From Casuarius casuarius (lineage: Eukaryota > Chordata > Aves > Casuariiformes > Casuariidae), in the NCBI GenBank assembly GCA_003342895.1, contig PTFA01000312.1:929421-993420 (forward strand): DNA of 64,000 nt, in the 5' to 3' direction. Positions 10,900 to 25,264 of the stretch are shown piece by piece. The translations under genes were made by a program, and so were the position numbers. The notes under the pieces are model-generated. The model did no database searches, was not told where the DNA came from, and worked only from the letters and a program-made list of their open reading frames with translations. Numbering within the stretch: the stretch's first letter is position 1; each line of letters starts with the position of its first letter.

Positions 10900-13800
10900 T
10901 TTTTTTGTTTGTAATTCTCTGAATATTCAACAAGTCTGGTGTTGTTTTAATGTACACTGGGAAGAAAGCAATTGAGAAGCCTCCAGACCAGCAGAAGGGA
11001 AGTAGATTAGAGGACTGATGAATTCCTAGCCTGTGGGAGAGATGGGAGCAGAGAGCTCCGATACTACTGCTGCACAGTGTTGTTTGCACATCCTTTGTTC
11101 GTGTGATTCATGAAGCCATACTGGCATTACATCTGGGGCAGTCACTCTCCAGCAGCCCTCGACACGGAGAGAGAGAGAAGGATAGAAAGAGCAATGAAAA
11201 GAAGTGAAGAATCTATTGTTTATCCTCTTCTGCTTCTTGTGTACCCACTGGGAAATATGCACCACAAATAATCAGATGTATGCAAAGCTAATTGCTACAA
11301 TATTAGCCAAGTTTGATGTATAATATGTCCTCAGCTGGTATGGATCCCTCTTGGGAATAGATTGAAAGATCAGAAAAAACAGTGTTTCCATTGCTTTTTT
11401 TAGTAAAAGCCTCTGTAATGTATTTATTTCAAACAAGTTTCTGTAAACTCCTCCATAAAATGGAAACCGGCCAACTTTGCAAGATTTCATAACGCATATA
11501 TGCTTTTCCTACTGCTGCTTGATATTGAATCCATCTGAAAAATCTCTTGGAAGTTCTTACCATTTGACAGGGGAAGGGGGGCACATAGACATTAGAAGAG
11601 AAGGTAATGACAGACCAGAGAAACTGCTTATTTGAAGCTTGTTCAGAAAAGGGCGTCAGAACTTGTTAATGGATGAAGTGTATCAGCTTTGGAGAAACTG
11701 AGTGCGCTAGCAGACCCCTCCAACTCTGTCTGGCCACTCTGTGGTGTTCGATAAGGGAGAAAATACTCCTAATTCCATCAAGTGAGGCTCAGTTACAAAC
11801 AGATTGTATGTAAGGGTTGAGCAACAGGATTTGCAGATGGGATTGTACGTTTCCCTAAATAGAGGTGTGAAGTTTAGATGATTTTTATTTCACCAGAAGA
11901 CGTAGTTGGTCAGTTGAATGGCTGATGTAAGCAGTCATCAGCATCCTAACTTGAGTGAGGCTCTGCACACACCGGGACTGTGGCTAGTGCTGTGGAAGCA
12001 CTGCAATGTGGACTCACCTGAGCAAGCTAATGTGAGTACTTTAATTGCTTAATCACTTGTGCATGGAGCTCAGCACAGGTTTGTCGTCTGAATCTTTCCC
12101 TGCCTTCTGAGGTGGTCTCGTAGTATTGTTTTGAGCTCTAGGCCTATGTCTAATCTCATCAGTGTAAAGCTTTCTCAGATATGCCTGTACTTTTACTGGC
12201 ACTTGGTATTATTGTTGGTGTGTCCTAAAACAGCTTATATCTCTGTGTGCAAGCTGAAATCCATGCCAGCCTCAAAAAATAATCTGTGGAATATTACTGC
12301 TGGTGGGGGGTGGGAAGAGATGTTTTATAGGCCACCTGCTTTTCAGGATATTTGAACATCAAAACTTTATTGTAAGAGGTTGTCTTATAGTTGATGGCAA
12401 TTATACTGTAAAGCTGTGATATGATAGTGTTGGTGGCTGTAAGCGTTTGAAAGCCTTGGGCTCAATATACTCTGGTAAAATTCACAAGTTTTTAGCAACA
12501 TCAGGGTTTTTTGTTTTTTTGTTTTTGGGGTTTTGGTTTTTTTTTTGCATTTGAAAGTTGAGAATGTATCCAGGTCATGTTTTCAAGGCTTCATCTACCA
12601 GCATGAGGGCTGGCAATATTTATTTAATTACTTTACCTAGGAGGGGAAAAAGCTCCTCTGATGACTCTGTGAATCTAGCAGCTGTAGTTTAAATCTTAGC
12701 ATCACTGAGAAGGTGCTGGTTTGTGTAGTGCATGTGCCTGTGTGACTACGCGTTGCAAGTCGCTTGGTGAGAAGCTGAGTGGTGGTGCATGCACAGCTGA
12801 TATGCCTCAAATTTGGAGTCTTCCTGCAGTGTCCCAAGAGTAATAAGGAACTGGCATTTGTACCTTCTGTGTGATGGCTAGACCTAATCAGGAGCCAGAC
12901 AACTGTCACATGTTAGCTGATTAAAGAACAGCTTTAAAACTGTTGTTGGTGAGGACGTAGGTATTGCCATTCATCTCCTTCAGCTGTGTCCCTGCTTAAG
13001 TCTCTAGGGCAGCATTATGGCTTCTCTGAAGCTCTTTAAAATCTTGTGGGGAGTAAGTGTGAGTAGGAGGTTCAGAAAGCTGGGAAGAACTGCCATCCTG
13101 GGATGGTGAGTAGTGCCAGCACCATCATGAGTTTAGCTGAAGGTGAGGGATCTTGTTACTTAGTGCCTGGAGCTGTACAGCAAGCAGACATGCTGAGGAG
13201 TTCATCCTGTAGTGGCAGAAGCCCAGCTCCAGCAGTGAGGCTGGGTTTGGAAGCCTTCATGCTTGTAGGCTCAGTATTTGTACCCTTGTTTTAATAGCTG
13301 AGTATCTTACTGCACTCCTGACTCCTTCACTGGTTGTGGGATGTTTCTTAAAGCACAGATGAGTGCATACCATCCTTAGCTGTCATGCTGTTTGCTAGAA
13401 TAGCTGTCATGTTGTACATCTCTAATGATTCTGAAGGGAGTGATTGGTTTGGGTGGGTGTTCAAACCCTGTACCATCAGGATCAGGAGGCTGTTTTACTT
13501 TCTACCTTAGCCTTGACTGACCTTAAGTTCTGTTGGAAGTTAAGGGACATGTTGGCTTTGCTCTTAGGTCATATAAATCCTTCCACTAAGTTAAGAGTCC
13601 GCCTTCAAAAAACAAACAAACAAAAAACCAAAAAGCTTTGTTTAAAAGAAATCCCCACAAATCAAGATAAACTTTATCATTATCTGTTGAATTCCCTGCT
13701 GATATCAAGACCCCTTCTTTGGGACTTAAATTTGGGTTTACTCAGAGTATTGTCAGAAAAACGTACCTAGCTTTTTCTTCTATTGCCTATTCCAGTGCAA

Positions 13801-15160
13801 TCTATTCCTACTCTCCCAAGTTTAAGAACGCTTGCTGTAATAAAATGAACTGCAGGTTGTGTTTCTTCCTTTCTTCCTTACCCCTGACAGATGCGGCATT
13901 AGTGTGTGTACAATATTCTTGCTTTGGAATTAATTATCAAGCTATTAGAAGTATCTGTTTTTATGTTAGTGCTGTGGAATTCAGAGCACCCTAGCTGGAA
14001 TTTGGTGCTCAGCAAATTGGTAATTTATGTACCCAGTCTTAACAGTGGTAACAGCGCTGGGGGTCAGTGAAAATTAGCAATATTGCTGGAGAACTTCCTG
14101 GAGTTTTGCGGAAAATGTGGAACTGACTAAATTAATCAAGAAAAATATCTAGAAACAGTCTTGGCTTTTGAAGAGAAAGAAGTGAAAATGAAAGTAATTG
14201 GCCAAAAACAATGTTTGTCCTGGAAATGCTATCATGAATGCTTCTCAACAGCAGGGTTTCCGTATACTTGTATTCACCATAGGTTAGGCATCCTGGAAAG
14301 GCTGAGTATCCCATGGCATGCCACAGTCTCACAGCTTGGTTTTTGGACCTCCTTATTAGCTTCATGCATTGAGTGGGTTATTATGGCAAGATGCACTATG
14401 CCTAGTCCTAAAATCATTGTGCAACATAACTTGTATTCAAAGAAGAACAAAGGCTTATTTTATTACAGCAAACTATTTAATGTACTTATGTATGTGATTG
14501 AACTTAATGTGTGTCCTATGTAAGCAAGGGACAGTTTGTTTGCATTATATTGCAGGTATGTGATTTTGCATTCAAGGTTTCTGTGTATGTATGTTTCATC
14601 TGCAGAGGTTATGCTAAAAGACTTGTGCTTGCCAAATCCTTCCCCCTTTTGTCAGCTGGGATAGTGGCAGGGTGGGAGAGTGAAAATGGAGGAAGCCTTT
14701 GTAACAGGCAGAAGGATGGATGCTAACCAGTAGTCCTCTGTGTGCACCCACACAGATTTTTCAGAAGGATTTGAAAACTTTATCAGTGCTCTTTAAAACC
14801 AAGAAATGGCTTTCAGTTCAGCCATTCAGATATGATTGCAAGGCTGAGTGTTGAAAACACTGTAGTTCTGGTTTGGATGGCTGACGTGGTAGACTGGGTT
14901 GTTAACGTTGTTCTTTGGGGAGCAACTGAAGATATTTTTGAGCCTGAATACAATGTTCAACCAAATTCTCATAATGGGAGGTAATAGTCCCAGTTTATTG
15001 TAGAGGTTTTTACCTGTATACTTCACTGTCAGCTATCATAAGTCTGCTTAGTTGCTTGCCTTTTTCCCGGTTCTGATGTTTTTCAACTAGAACAGACACT
15101 TAACAAAAGCTTTAGGATATAAGAGGTTGTGAATTTTCATTTAAATATGGAGTAGTAAAT
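10900..15160. other. Unique non-coding DNA
   Basis: Apart from the weak CR1 scrap near 11640, no exon, RNA gene or repeat family is recognised. A T/G-rich low-complexity patch occurs at about 12505-12548 and an A-rich AAAC-type patch at about 13607-13635. Frames of up to 120 codons (14161-14523 on the plus strand) show no domain, no biased codon use and no splice-bounded structure. Confidence 0.55.
11640..11720 (+). repeat. Possible CR1 3' scrap
   Basis: The string TTCAGAAAAGGGC (from about 11642) and the following bases resemble the CR1 segment reading 'gttcagaaaagggcaacaaaaatgatta' in old sauropsid copies. Only about 40 bases can be aligned by eye, so this may be chance. Confidence 0.3.
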
Positions 15161-18100
15161 AACAGGTTTTTTTTTTTTTCCCGAATGTGGCAATAATTGC
15201 AGCAGTAGCAAAAATGCTCTCAGGGCTCTGGCGTGGAAGAGAATTTTTCTTTTTTTCTTTTCAGACCAGGGGAAGTTACTTGACTGTAATCAGGGGGAGA
15301 ATGATACCTGCTTCCTGCTTAAGGCTCTGGGTCAGGTGTGATCCTTTTCAAAATATAAAGGTGACTGGCTTTTCTTTCTGCTTCACAGATAATTTAGAGA
15401 GAGTGGCAGGATTCCACTAAGATTGTTTTTGTACTTGGGCTTTTTTTCCAAGGTCACATTTACTGCCTTCAGAAGCAAGAGGATATAGAAGGTTCAAAAG
15501 TGCACCACAGAGCAGCTGAAGGGATTCTTAACTATCTTTTAGGCTAGATACTGACCTAAATGGAAAGGTCAAGGAAAAGAAATATGAGAGGAGTGATATG
15601 ACAACATAGGTACATGCATATCAGAGCAGGAATTGAGATGTTCTTTTTCTAAGCTCTCAGCCACCCTAAATTTTTCTTGTTTGAATCTGAGGCTATATGG
15701 AGGTGCTTATTACTGTGTTGGAAAACAGTTTTGTGAGCAACATATGGCATCAAATCACACATGCCTTAATAAACCTCAAGAAATGGTTGCAGCTTTTTTC
15801 TGCTGACCTAATAGGTAGTGCCACCTGGCACTCCTGCCTGTGAAGAATACAGAATGAGGAATCAAGGAAATGCTCTTTAATTATAATTCAAGTTTAATAA
15901 AAGAGAGGTAGCTTAAAAGGAAAGAAACTACTCTCTGTAGTGTGTTGTTCTCCTGCAAATTTTTATTTGAAGTAAGGCTTAACATCTAGCTGACAAGTCA
16001 GTGGGAATTTTTGGACTTATTTTGCTTTTTAAAAGCTGTTCTTCTAGATCGGTTTTACATCCTGATCCCTGCTGTTCTGGGCAAAGATTCACAGACAGTA
16101 TATTCATTCTGTTTTATTTAGTAAGCTGCAGTAAATCAATGAAAGGTCTCATTGTTAATACAGTCTAGCATTCTTAGATACAAGAAATATATCAAGTCCA
16201 TTTAGGTCACCCCTGAATGCCACTAACTGGTAGAAGTCATGAAGTGGAGGATGAGAATTTATACATTCATGCATTTCTCTTAAATTTATGGAGCAAAGGA
16301 AAAAGCTGTGAGCTCTTCCAAAAATATTCAACCATTATCCTATAAATCAGGTTTACTTTCTTTCAGCATTTGATCTTCTCCCTGCATTCCTCTAGGCTCC
16401 CTTGACTGCCCTGATACTGGCTACAGGAAAGAATTGCATTAACTTAAATGTGCATATGGCCTTCATCACTGCAACATCCTAGCACCTCCCAAGCCTTTAA
16501 ACTTACAAGTGGCAATGATGGTCACATTTCTGAACCCTCAAGTCAGCTGTTGGAGTGTATTGAGTGCATGCTTTAGTGTGTGTATATGCATGTCGGGATT
16601 TTGCTGAGGGAGCACTAAGATGAAGAAAAGAGATTATTCCTGTAGAGGCTCTCTCCTGGTATCTTCTTAGCGCTTCTTTAGTCTAAGGCCTGTTCCATCC
16701 TTCTACTTGTTGTCAGCTTCTTTGCACTGTTGGTGTATGGCTGCTGTGAAGAGAGTCACAGTGATGAGGGTGAGTATCCTCAGAGGTCAGTGTAAGTGTG
16801 ATAGTGTAGTACAACACAGTGCTTCCTGAGCAGGCTTATGTATTCACACAGCTCACGACAGCTCTGTGCAGATGTAACACACTGGGTCTTGAAAGCAATA
16901 CGATGTTGTTAGCACAGTGTTAGTCTGAGCTAACAGCCTTTCAGCAAAGCTAATTACCTTGGATGGAGCAGCATTCTGATGACCTTCCATGGTCTCTGGT
17001 GCCTGAGCAAGTCTGGTCAACGTTAATGCTACTATCTGTACTTGTAGCATACTGCAGTTAGTATAAGAGCAACACCTAGGCAGGACATCTAATATCTAGC
17101 ATTCCCTTGGTTCTTAGCTGGATAAAGACAATGGAGTGGTGTAATGAAAAGCTTATGGCTCTGTTGTAAAGCAAGTGTTTTGATTTGTACCAGCCAGTGT
17201 TTCCTAAAGTTGTCTGGTTTTATTGGTCACTGTGGTTCCAAAATTTAAGGCCAGAAATACCTGGCTGGCCCTACTGAATATATTGAGGAGCATTAGACAC
17301 TAAAGGATATTTATCTGTATCTAAAGATCTGTTTAAATGTGCAGAAGACCTTTAGACTTTGGAGGTCAAAAACATTCCAGAGATGCTGATTAATAATGGA
17401 AGTTCATGTACCTTTAGTGCCAGGGTTTGCTATAAAAGAGGCTCATTCATTTTTGCTGTTAGGAGCAAATATTTGGCCATGTACTGGTTTCTGTGGTCAT
17501 TAAACAACAGAAAAATAACAGTGTTTTGTTTCATTAGGCTTCTTCATCCAAAAGATGGGTGCAGTAGGTGTATTTGTTGCTCTCTTGTCTTGCACCATCT
17601 CGCATCTTCTGATAGCTGGAAATGCTCGGTGGGTTATAGCATGTAGTTGTGCTTTTCCTTAAGAGCACCTCATTTGTTCTAGTGTCCACTAGAGCTATAT
17701 CTATATAGTGCTGCTCTTCTAAGGGGAGACCTTTAGTTTTGCTCTAGAAACCTGCCCTCATCAACTGTCCTTATAATAGCTTGGTGATCATGAAAGGACT
17801 GTGTTAAGAATTGTAGCTTATACAGAGAGCCGTGTTATTGCGTCCTCATCGAGGTGGTGTCTTTTCCCGTGTCATTCTCATGGGACTTTTTCACTGTATT
17901 TGAAGGTCTCTGTTTTCCAGGAGCTTCCATCTTCAACAGGGCCCATACTGGGAAGTTGTAGGTGGCACTCTGACCAGCTTAGGGTTGCAGTATTCAAAGA
18001 ACAGTAAAAATCAAGGGATTCTAATGGATGTTCTCAGGTAATATTTGTTGGGACTGTTAAAATGTTGCCACTTCTCATTGTCCTTCAGGTACCCTCTGCC

Positions 18101-20820
18101 TGAAGTTAGCACCTAGTAGATAATATGTTGGGCTCTGAACAGCTACTGCACAGTCACGTGCTCCCTTTTACTGTCTCCATCCAGCATGCAGGCATGTGGT
18201 ACAGGCAAAAGAGTAATGCTTTAAGTTGCCCAGCCTGATTCTCCGGGGAACATCTGTTGACTCCCAAAGTGTTGCCACTGAGTAGGCAAGGGTGGCAAGC
18301 CCTGATGAGGGAAAGACACTAGTCTTTCTTCTACCATGGCCTGCAACCTCCTTGTGCTGATCCTACATCCTAATTCAGTGCCTATGACAGAAATGGTTGT
18401 GCTGCAGCAAACAGTCTAGTCAGTTAACCTATCATGATGGTGACTGGCAGCAGAGAAGAGACCATGTATGTGCTGTTAAGGGGTCATTTACTTTTACTGA
18501 ATAAGACTTTTTAGCTTTTCTAAAGCTCTTGCCTGTTTTTTTTTTCGTATAACTCTAGTCAATATGTGTATTTGTAGACTTCAGACTTTTGCTGAATCAT
18601 TGTCACAGACCAGCATTTTAACCCATCCTGCTGTCTGAATTGAATATCTTACCTCAGGTACAACAATTAGACCATGATAGGAATAACAGCCTTCATGTTA
18701 TACCTTTTCCCTGTGCCTACATATCCTCCTATTTTTGTGTTTTTCTGACTGCTGCTAAGCACTGAACAGAAATTTTCAGATATACTGTCAGCTGTAATGT
18801 CCAGGAATAATGCAATTCATCTTGCATAACCAAATGTCATCTGTTTCGCCTTTATCTGCAATTTTATTGATGTAATTATAAACCTATTGTAGACTGATCA
18901 GGCACAGTTGTCCCTGTTAGAAGATGGTCTGGTTATGTCCCATCTTCCTGTAATCTAAGTACATTAGCGTAAGAGTTGCAGAAAGCATTGGTATGAGAGA
19001 GACATAACCTGACCTTTTTGAAGGAGGTGTTTATCTTTTTCAAAGGAGGCTATCCAAAGAGGAAGATATGGCACAAAGTTTACGTAGGAGAACTTAAAGT
19101 TTCTTTCTACTCCCTATTTTCAGGAATTATTCACTTTACTTCATTTTCTGTTTTTAGTTACAAGTCTTCCATTCTTAAACTTATGACTTGTTAACTCAGT
19201 TTCTGCCTCTCATGGCTATTGGCTGAATAGGTTAAAGTACAGGTTCTTCCTAATCAGGCTTGTTTTCTCTAATGGAGAAAAACACAAATATGACTCTTTG
19301 TTTTCAGAGCTGATATGTCTTCATGATCCATGAGGCTGGGTGGTTGTTGTGTTTTCAGAAGGATATGAGCAACGGAAGAGTCACGTTCCCTATTCACTCT
19401 GATATGAATGTGATTTCAATTTAGATAATAGGGTAAAAATCAGATTTCCCTCCTCAGCCATTTGTATTTTCACACACACAAAAAAAAGAATTATTCCTGA
19501 ATCTTCAAAGAAAATATTTTGTTCTCAGTATGCTTCCTACAGTTTAGAAAACAGTACTTTTTTTAAAGCTATGTGTATATATCAGGATTTGTCTCTCTCC
19601 TATTAAATGCATGACTTGTAGCAACCTGTTATTTGTAAAGATTTAGTTTATGGATTTTTTTTAAGGAAGAAGAGTAGAAAGTCTTACTTTTCAAATCATT
19701 ATTATACATTTGGTTAAAATAACTCGCTGCTAATTACATGCCAAATACAAAACTATCAGTACCTATGGCATTGACTTTCAGCAATTCTGAAACCAGGCTT
19801 CAGGAATGCAAGCAAATATATTTAAAGAGCCACTTGATTTCAGTATGATGAGTTCTCTCATATTGTTGTATTCTGAGTACTTAAAGAAGATGAAAGCTGT
19901 ATTTCTTTGTGTGCGTTAGTGTGTGTAATATATCTTTGAAAGAAAATCATGTTAAAACCCTGGCATATTACTGAAGCAAGCTATATGAAAGCCTTGTGAG
20001 GGGTGAGGAACGAGCAGCTTCTGGAACTGTGTGTGCATGGCTGTGATCTGCCCCCAGCTTGGAGGGGGACCTGAAGAAACCGAGGTAGATTTTGTATTTC
20101 TTTTCTCGCCACCCTCCTGCTGGTCACTGAGCCAATCACCAGGATCTTTATCCATGCCCAGACACTTTTTCTTGCTGCTTGTTTATCTTTGTGAGATTAG
20201 GCAGAACTTTTTTTGTTCTCCCCCAACTTACTGTCAGGTATTTCTCCATTTTTTCTTTCTTGTGATGGTTTGAATTTGACCTCCTACTGTCCTCTGTGTA
20301 GATGGCAAATAGCTGTGTAGGCTGTTGTTTCCCAGCTATTTTAATAGGCCTTTAGACATTTTTGTGGACACTTGTAAAAACAGCTTGTATACAAGGCAAA
20401 CCAGCTATCCATGAGTCAGGTATTCATGACCCATCAACATGTGCTGAATTTTGAGATTTTCTCATTAAATAAGGTTATGGACCTTGAGTACTAATCATAG
20501 AGAAAGTATTTGCTGCACTTCAGTGCTGTTCTTTGTGCTTTCGTGTTATATTTAGTGGTGTTATGAGGCGATTCGTACTTACAGAATTGGGCGTTTTGCT
20601 GTATGTCTTTTGGTGCTATTACATGTAGAATCTTTGACTGGAAACATTGTTCCTTGCATTTGTAGCTGCTTCTTCAAAGAAAACTTCAGGATGTTTTTTC
20701 TGTTTCCAAAAACTAGGCTATGTACTTTAGGATGGCTGTAACCAGAGCATCTGACAGCTTGATATTCTTGTGTTTGTTGCTACAAGTGAAGAAGAAAGTC
20801 AAGAAGAGTGAAGAAGGAAA
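15161..20820. other. Unique non-coding DNA
   Basis: This stretch holds a 13-base T run near 15166 and otherwise unremarkable sequence. The longest frame is 95 codons (17359-17646) and resembles no known protein. A good-looking acceptor (pyrimidine tract ending TTCACAG near 15389) has no matching downstream donor with a convincing open exon. Confidence 0.55.
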
Positions 20821-20829
20821 AAGAGTTGA

Positions 20830-20945
20830 TCTTCTGCAGGTGAAGAAACTGAAGGGTAGGGTTGCTCATGTGTCTTTTCCAAGGGTATATAGCTGATCAA
20901 TGAAGAGGTGAGTATGGAGACAGGTCTCCTGGCTTGTCTAATGCC
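20830..20945 (-). mobile_element. MIR-type SINE fragment, antisense
   Basis: Read on the plus strand this gives the landmarks of an inverted MIR in order: CAGGTGAAGAAACTGAAG (about 20837) for the family's 'cagatgaggaaactgagg', then TTTTCCAAGGGTATATAGC (about 20874) for 'ttgcccaaggtcacacagc', then ACAGGTCTCCTGGCTTG for 'caggtctcctgactc'. The match covers the conserved core and 3' part; the tRNA-derived head is missing or too mutated to see. MIR copies are scarce in birds but present in all amniotes, so this is an old inherited insertion. Confidence 0.75.
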
Positions 20946-22511
20946 AGTATAATCATTACCTCTTATCTGAAACTGTTAAGTCAAGATACTGTTTTCTTTG
21001 CGACTGATGCTAAACCATTAAAGCTAAAACATTTAGCTCCAACTGACAATTCCTTTTATATTATGTTTCAGCTACAAAGTCAATATGCTTATTTTGTGCT
21101 GATCACTACAGTGTCAGTTATTTAATAAAACATATTTTAAAATATTGTTTTGGATTAAGGAGGTGTGATGAGTGGTGGAAGAGATAAAAGTACATTGCTC
21201 AAACATATTTGTAATTTAAAAAGAAATATAACTGCATTTGTTTTAAATGACAGATCTGCAGGATCACACTTCTTTCTTTTATCTGTCAAATTTGGATGAA
21301 TTCTAATTTGGCCAAGGTGCAGTTTCTGGCACAGAAAACACACGAGGAGTCAGGAGTTATTTAAATTAGGAGCTGAGGAAGGCAGACAGGTGTTGAGGAG
21401 CTTTTAGGTCAGACAGACACATTAATAAAACAGAGATGCTTCTCAACCCAGTAAGGAAGAGGACAGGGATACACAGCTGAACTAGAGGAGGAACAGATGG
21501 AGATCACAGAGAGTCAGAGCACAAAGGTAAAGTGAGTATGTCAGACTGGAAGCTGAAAGAAAAGAACTGCTATTGTTCATACACCTGTGTGAGAAGCTAG
21601 AAAGCAAGAAGAGCTGAACTGCATTGCCCAGCATTTCTGAGGCATGGCAGACTGACAGGAATTGGTGGGCATCTGGGATTCTTGACTTCCGACTACATGC
21701 AGGACAGATTAGGTCATAGATTTGGGAGTAATTATTCTGTGCTTCTGTAGAACTGAGGAAGGAGATGTATGACAGACGTCTCAGTCTGACTGCATTTTAA
21801 CATGCTTACCTGCATACTGTGTCATACAGTTATTCTACATTGCAATATAAGTGCTCAAAGAAGCAGGGTTAAGTTTACTGATATAGCCTTCCTGTTTGCA
21901 CTTTTGGAATATTTCACTGCTAGCTAGGTGTTCAGTTAATACAGAATTGTTGTTTTTCAGTGGAATTATAATAAATATTTTCTACAGAGGTCTATCTAGA
22001 AAAGCCTAGTCTATTGAACACAAGATTTTCTGTTCTGTGTGAATAAACTGTCCTGCTATGTAATAAGGTTGCTGACAGTTCTCTTAATTAGTATTTCATT
22101 GCTGTAGAGAGTTGCTCTGCCTCTGCCATGGAGTTTAATAAAGATGCTTTTATTGCAAGACTTTTATCATCCTAGTGGGACAATGATCTCCTCTTACAGA
22201 CAGAATTCAGAAAAAAGTCATGGTGAAGGATACCTTGAGGCAGGAGGTGCTAACTGTGCAATTAGTGGGAGATAATGTTGTATACAAATTAATTTGCTCA
22301 GAAGCCTTGCAGACTCTATAGTTCCATACTGGGGAGTAACATGAAAAGAGTTGATTTATCTTCTTGTTCCATTGGGCACTCTGTAACTGCTGTTTGCCTT
22401 TTTCATATCAGGTTGAAAACCTTTGTCATCAGAAACCCAATAAATGGGGAAAGGCATATTATGCCTCCAGTGCTTGAGAAAACAATATTATGCTATTTTT
22501 GCCCCCATGCT

Positions 22512-22512
22512 N
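22512..22512. other. Single ambiguous base
   Basis: An isolated N in otherwise clean unique sequence. Two more occur at 29851 and 32206. None lies in a repeat or homopolymer, so they look like unresolved heterozygous or low-quality calls rather than gaps. Confidence 0.95.
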
Positions 22513-23809
22513 CATGAGGCTGATGATTTCTTAGTGTTAATTTTCTCCCATGTTTTTACCCCTTTAAAAAAAAAAAAAATCTGGAAACCCAAGAAAGTGC
22601 TTGACTGGAACTATAGACAAGACTGTCCATTGCTGTCTGAGATTGCGGGACAGTCTGATGTCCTCTTAGACATATGAATAGTCTCCAAAGTGTTGGTACT
22701 GCACACTACAGAAAGGCCAGTGCTGTGTTAAATTACTCCTTGTTTCTCTCTCTGCAGCTGAAAATTGGCTGGCATTTTTCTTTGAGTGTATTATGTAGCT
22801 AGCCTAACAGTTGAATTTCTAGCATGTTTCTGGCAGAAGAGGGAGAGAGCCTGACATTAAGTAATTGAAGAGCAGGTGTTGTACTGTGGAGCTCAGAATG
22901 GTGCTCATGGGATACCTGTTGCTTGGTGCTTTGTGAAGATTGAGGGGGAAAGTGAAGGTCATAGGACTAAGTCACTAAAGAAGCAGGAGGACACTGGAGC
23001 AATTATTTGGTGTGAGTCTGTAGTCCTACAGCTTCCTCGTTCTGTTTGTAACAAAAGACGAGTAATTCTGGATTTTTTTGCGCTCAGATGATGTTTAGAT
23101 AATGGTACAATTTATTTGAAGGTTGTAGAAAATGCATTAAGGTCTGGTTAGTTGAGTGGGTGAAACCCCCAGTCTCCAAAGATGTGGATTCTACAGGTTA
23201 TGAAGACACGTGAAAGCATATTGTGCAACCAAGTGAAATACAGCAGTGGAGGTAGGTGGCAGAGAGGAGGGAAGAGAGAGCAAAAAGAGAATGATTGTCT
23301 GTCCCAGGGTTATCCATGCTACCTCAGAGTAAATTTTCTTGGAATTAAAAGCCAATGGGAGTTATCAGAGCACTGTGCTGGGCAATTCATGACAAGAAGC
23401 AAGTGTACCTTTAGAGGATTGTACGTAGAGAACAGTGGATCCTGGAGAGAGGTTCATGGGAAGCTGGGCACAGCAAAGGAACTGTGCAGTATCCCTTCCA
23501 AAGAGTCCAAAATAAGTAGTAAAACATCATTATTAGTGCCTGCCTGGTGTTTGAGATGATGCTAGTATCTTACTGGTGTTAGAAATGGTTCTGGACTCTG
23601 CTATAGGGCTCTTCTCCCTCTGTGTTTTGTGAAAATATGACAGCTCCACAAGTGGTGTATAGTATGAATTCTCTTTTATCTCTGTGCAGCCCCACTGAGG
23701 TCAGTGGAGTTTCACCAAGGTGACTTCGGGTGTACTAGAAACTGAGATCAGAATTATCTAGTTCTTATAAGAGGGAAAATGGTAAAACACTGAACCCTGG
23801 TAATATACA

Positions 23810-23832
23810 CCCCCCCCCCCCCCCCCCCCCCC
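23810..23832 (+). repeat. C23 homopolymer (G23 on the minus strand)
   Basis: Twenty-three uninterrupted C bases lie between AATATACA and TGCTGTG. It is the longest homopolymer in the window. The minus strand can form a G-quadruplex using G bases as loops, and the plus strand an i-motif. Its true length may differ from the assembly, because such runs are hard to sequence. Confidence 0.95.
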
Positions 23833-25264
23833 TGCTGTGTAAGAGATCAGGGTTGTGCCAGAAATGATGGAAGAAAAGAAGTGTTCAAGCAGGAACCCCG
23901 CTTTGAAGACAGACATGTTCATCTCAATGTGGAGTGATTTTGAGGAAGGTAAAGGATGTTAAAGGCAGTGTACTTTAGGTCCAGCAAAATTAATCCTGGG
24001 AAGGAGGTTTAATAGAGACCAAGCACTAAAGAGATGTGGTTGGAAAGCAAATGCAGCAATGTTCTTTGCCACCGGCATGTGAGGAGTTACAAGATACCGT
24101 TCCAGGATACCAAGTGAAATAATGAGTGGGACAGAGAACCAGAACAAATCACCTGTCTGTAACACCTGTCTGAGGGAGGAAAAAGTGCTGGGATGGGTAT
24201 GCTTCAGGCAGAAGAACCTCCTTTTCTTTATCTGATCCTAGCTCCTCTTCAATTCACAAACTGTGCAGAATACAGCATGATCTCAGTTACCTGAACTGGA
24301 GGTAACTAGTCTGTTTATTAAACAAGAAGTTTTGATTACCACGGTCTCTCTGTCCTCTGACTCTGAAGTCTGAAGCTTCCAGATAGTTTCCTGATGTAGC
24401 AGATGCTCTTGTCTGGGTTTATCTTCCTTGAGAGCTTTTCATGTTTCTGTTTTGAAAACTTCAGTGGAAGGAACATGGGACAGATAAGCAAATAAGCTGT
24501 CTGCATGCATAGGGTTTGAGGGTGCTCAGAGATGCTGTGTCACTTTCTAGTGCTAGAGGATGAGGACTGTTTTGTTGCTTTCTAGCAGCTAAGCAATTCC
24601 TCTGTTCTTCCGTGGAGCTGAAAGCCTTTAAGTTCTTCCCCTTGAGACAGGGCTAGACTGTGGCTACTACAGAGAGACTGAGTGCCTCAATTTGCCTCTG
24701 CAGGCCTGGAGACAACCTCCAAAGATGCGGAGCAGGAGGCCTACATTACATCCTCTCTGGAGGATGTTCTCTCAGTCTGTTTCTTTTTCTGTTGACTGTG
24801 AGGGGGACTTATGGAATCACCCAGCCTCACCGGGGATTACTTTAGCCTGGAGTATGCTCCCACTTTGCATGCATGAACCTATGGGGATCTGTGAGGCTTT
24901 CTTTTCAGGGGTTCTAGTTGTTTATCTAGCAGAAAATTGTCTGATGATGGTATTTCTTGAACTGAGCAAGTCAGATTCTTGGGGGTTTTTTTCACGCTAA
25001 TGCAGCAGAAAGATTTGGCCACTGCTGAAGTGCGCAGATGATGCCACACAATTGTCTCTTAAAAGCCACGGGAGCCCTAAACAGACCTCTCTGAAATTCA
25101 AATAGAGTGAGTATTGACAGCAAAAAAGGAGCAAAACCAGGTAACCTTTTATTCTTGCATTATTCATGCACACATTAAGCCATAAAGGATAATTTGCTGA
25201 ACACATTCTCAACATGTGGATAACGTATGAGTAACTCAAAAGCCGTAGGCAAGTAGCTTGATGC

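Larger units (their letters stand above)
20950..25260. other. Unique non-coding DNA
   Basis: The stretch 21360-21540 is purine-rich and contains a short open stretch before a donor-like AAAGGTAAAG, but an in-frame stop upstream and no clear acceptor make an exon unlikely. Frames of up to 125 codons (23182-23559) show no recognisable domain. The C23 run is listed separately. One N is at 22512. Confidence 0.55.

Noticed and set aside
21465..21530. Glutamate-rich open stretch ending at a donor-like AAAGGTAAAG
   Set aside because: An in-frame stop lies shortly upstream, no proper acceptor is present, and the sequence is simply purine-rich.
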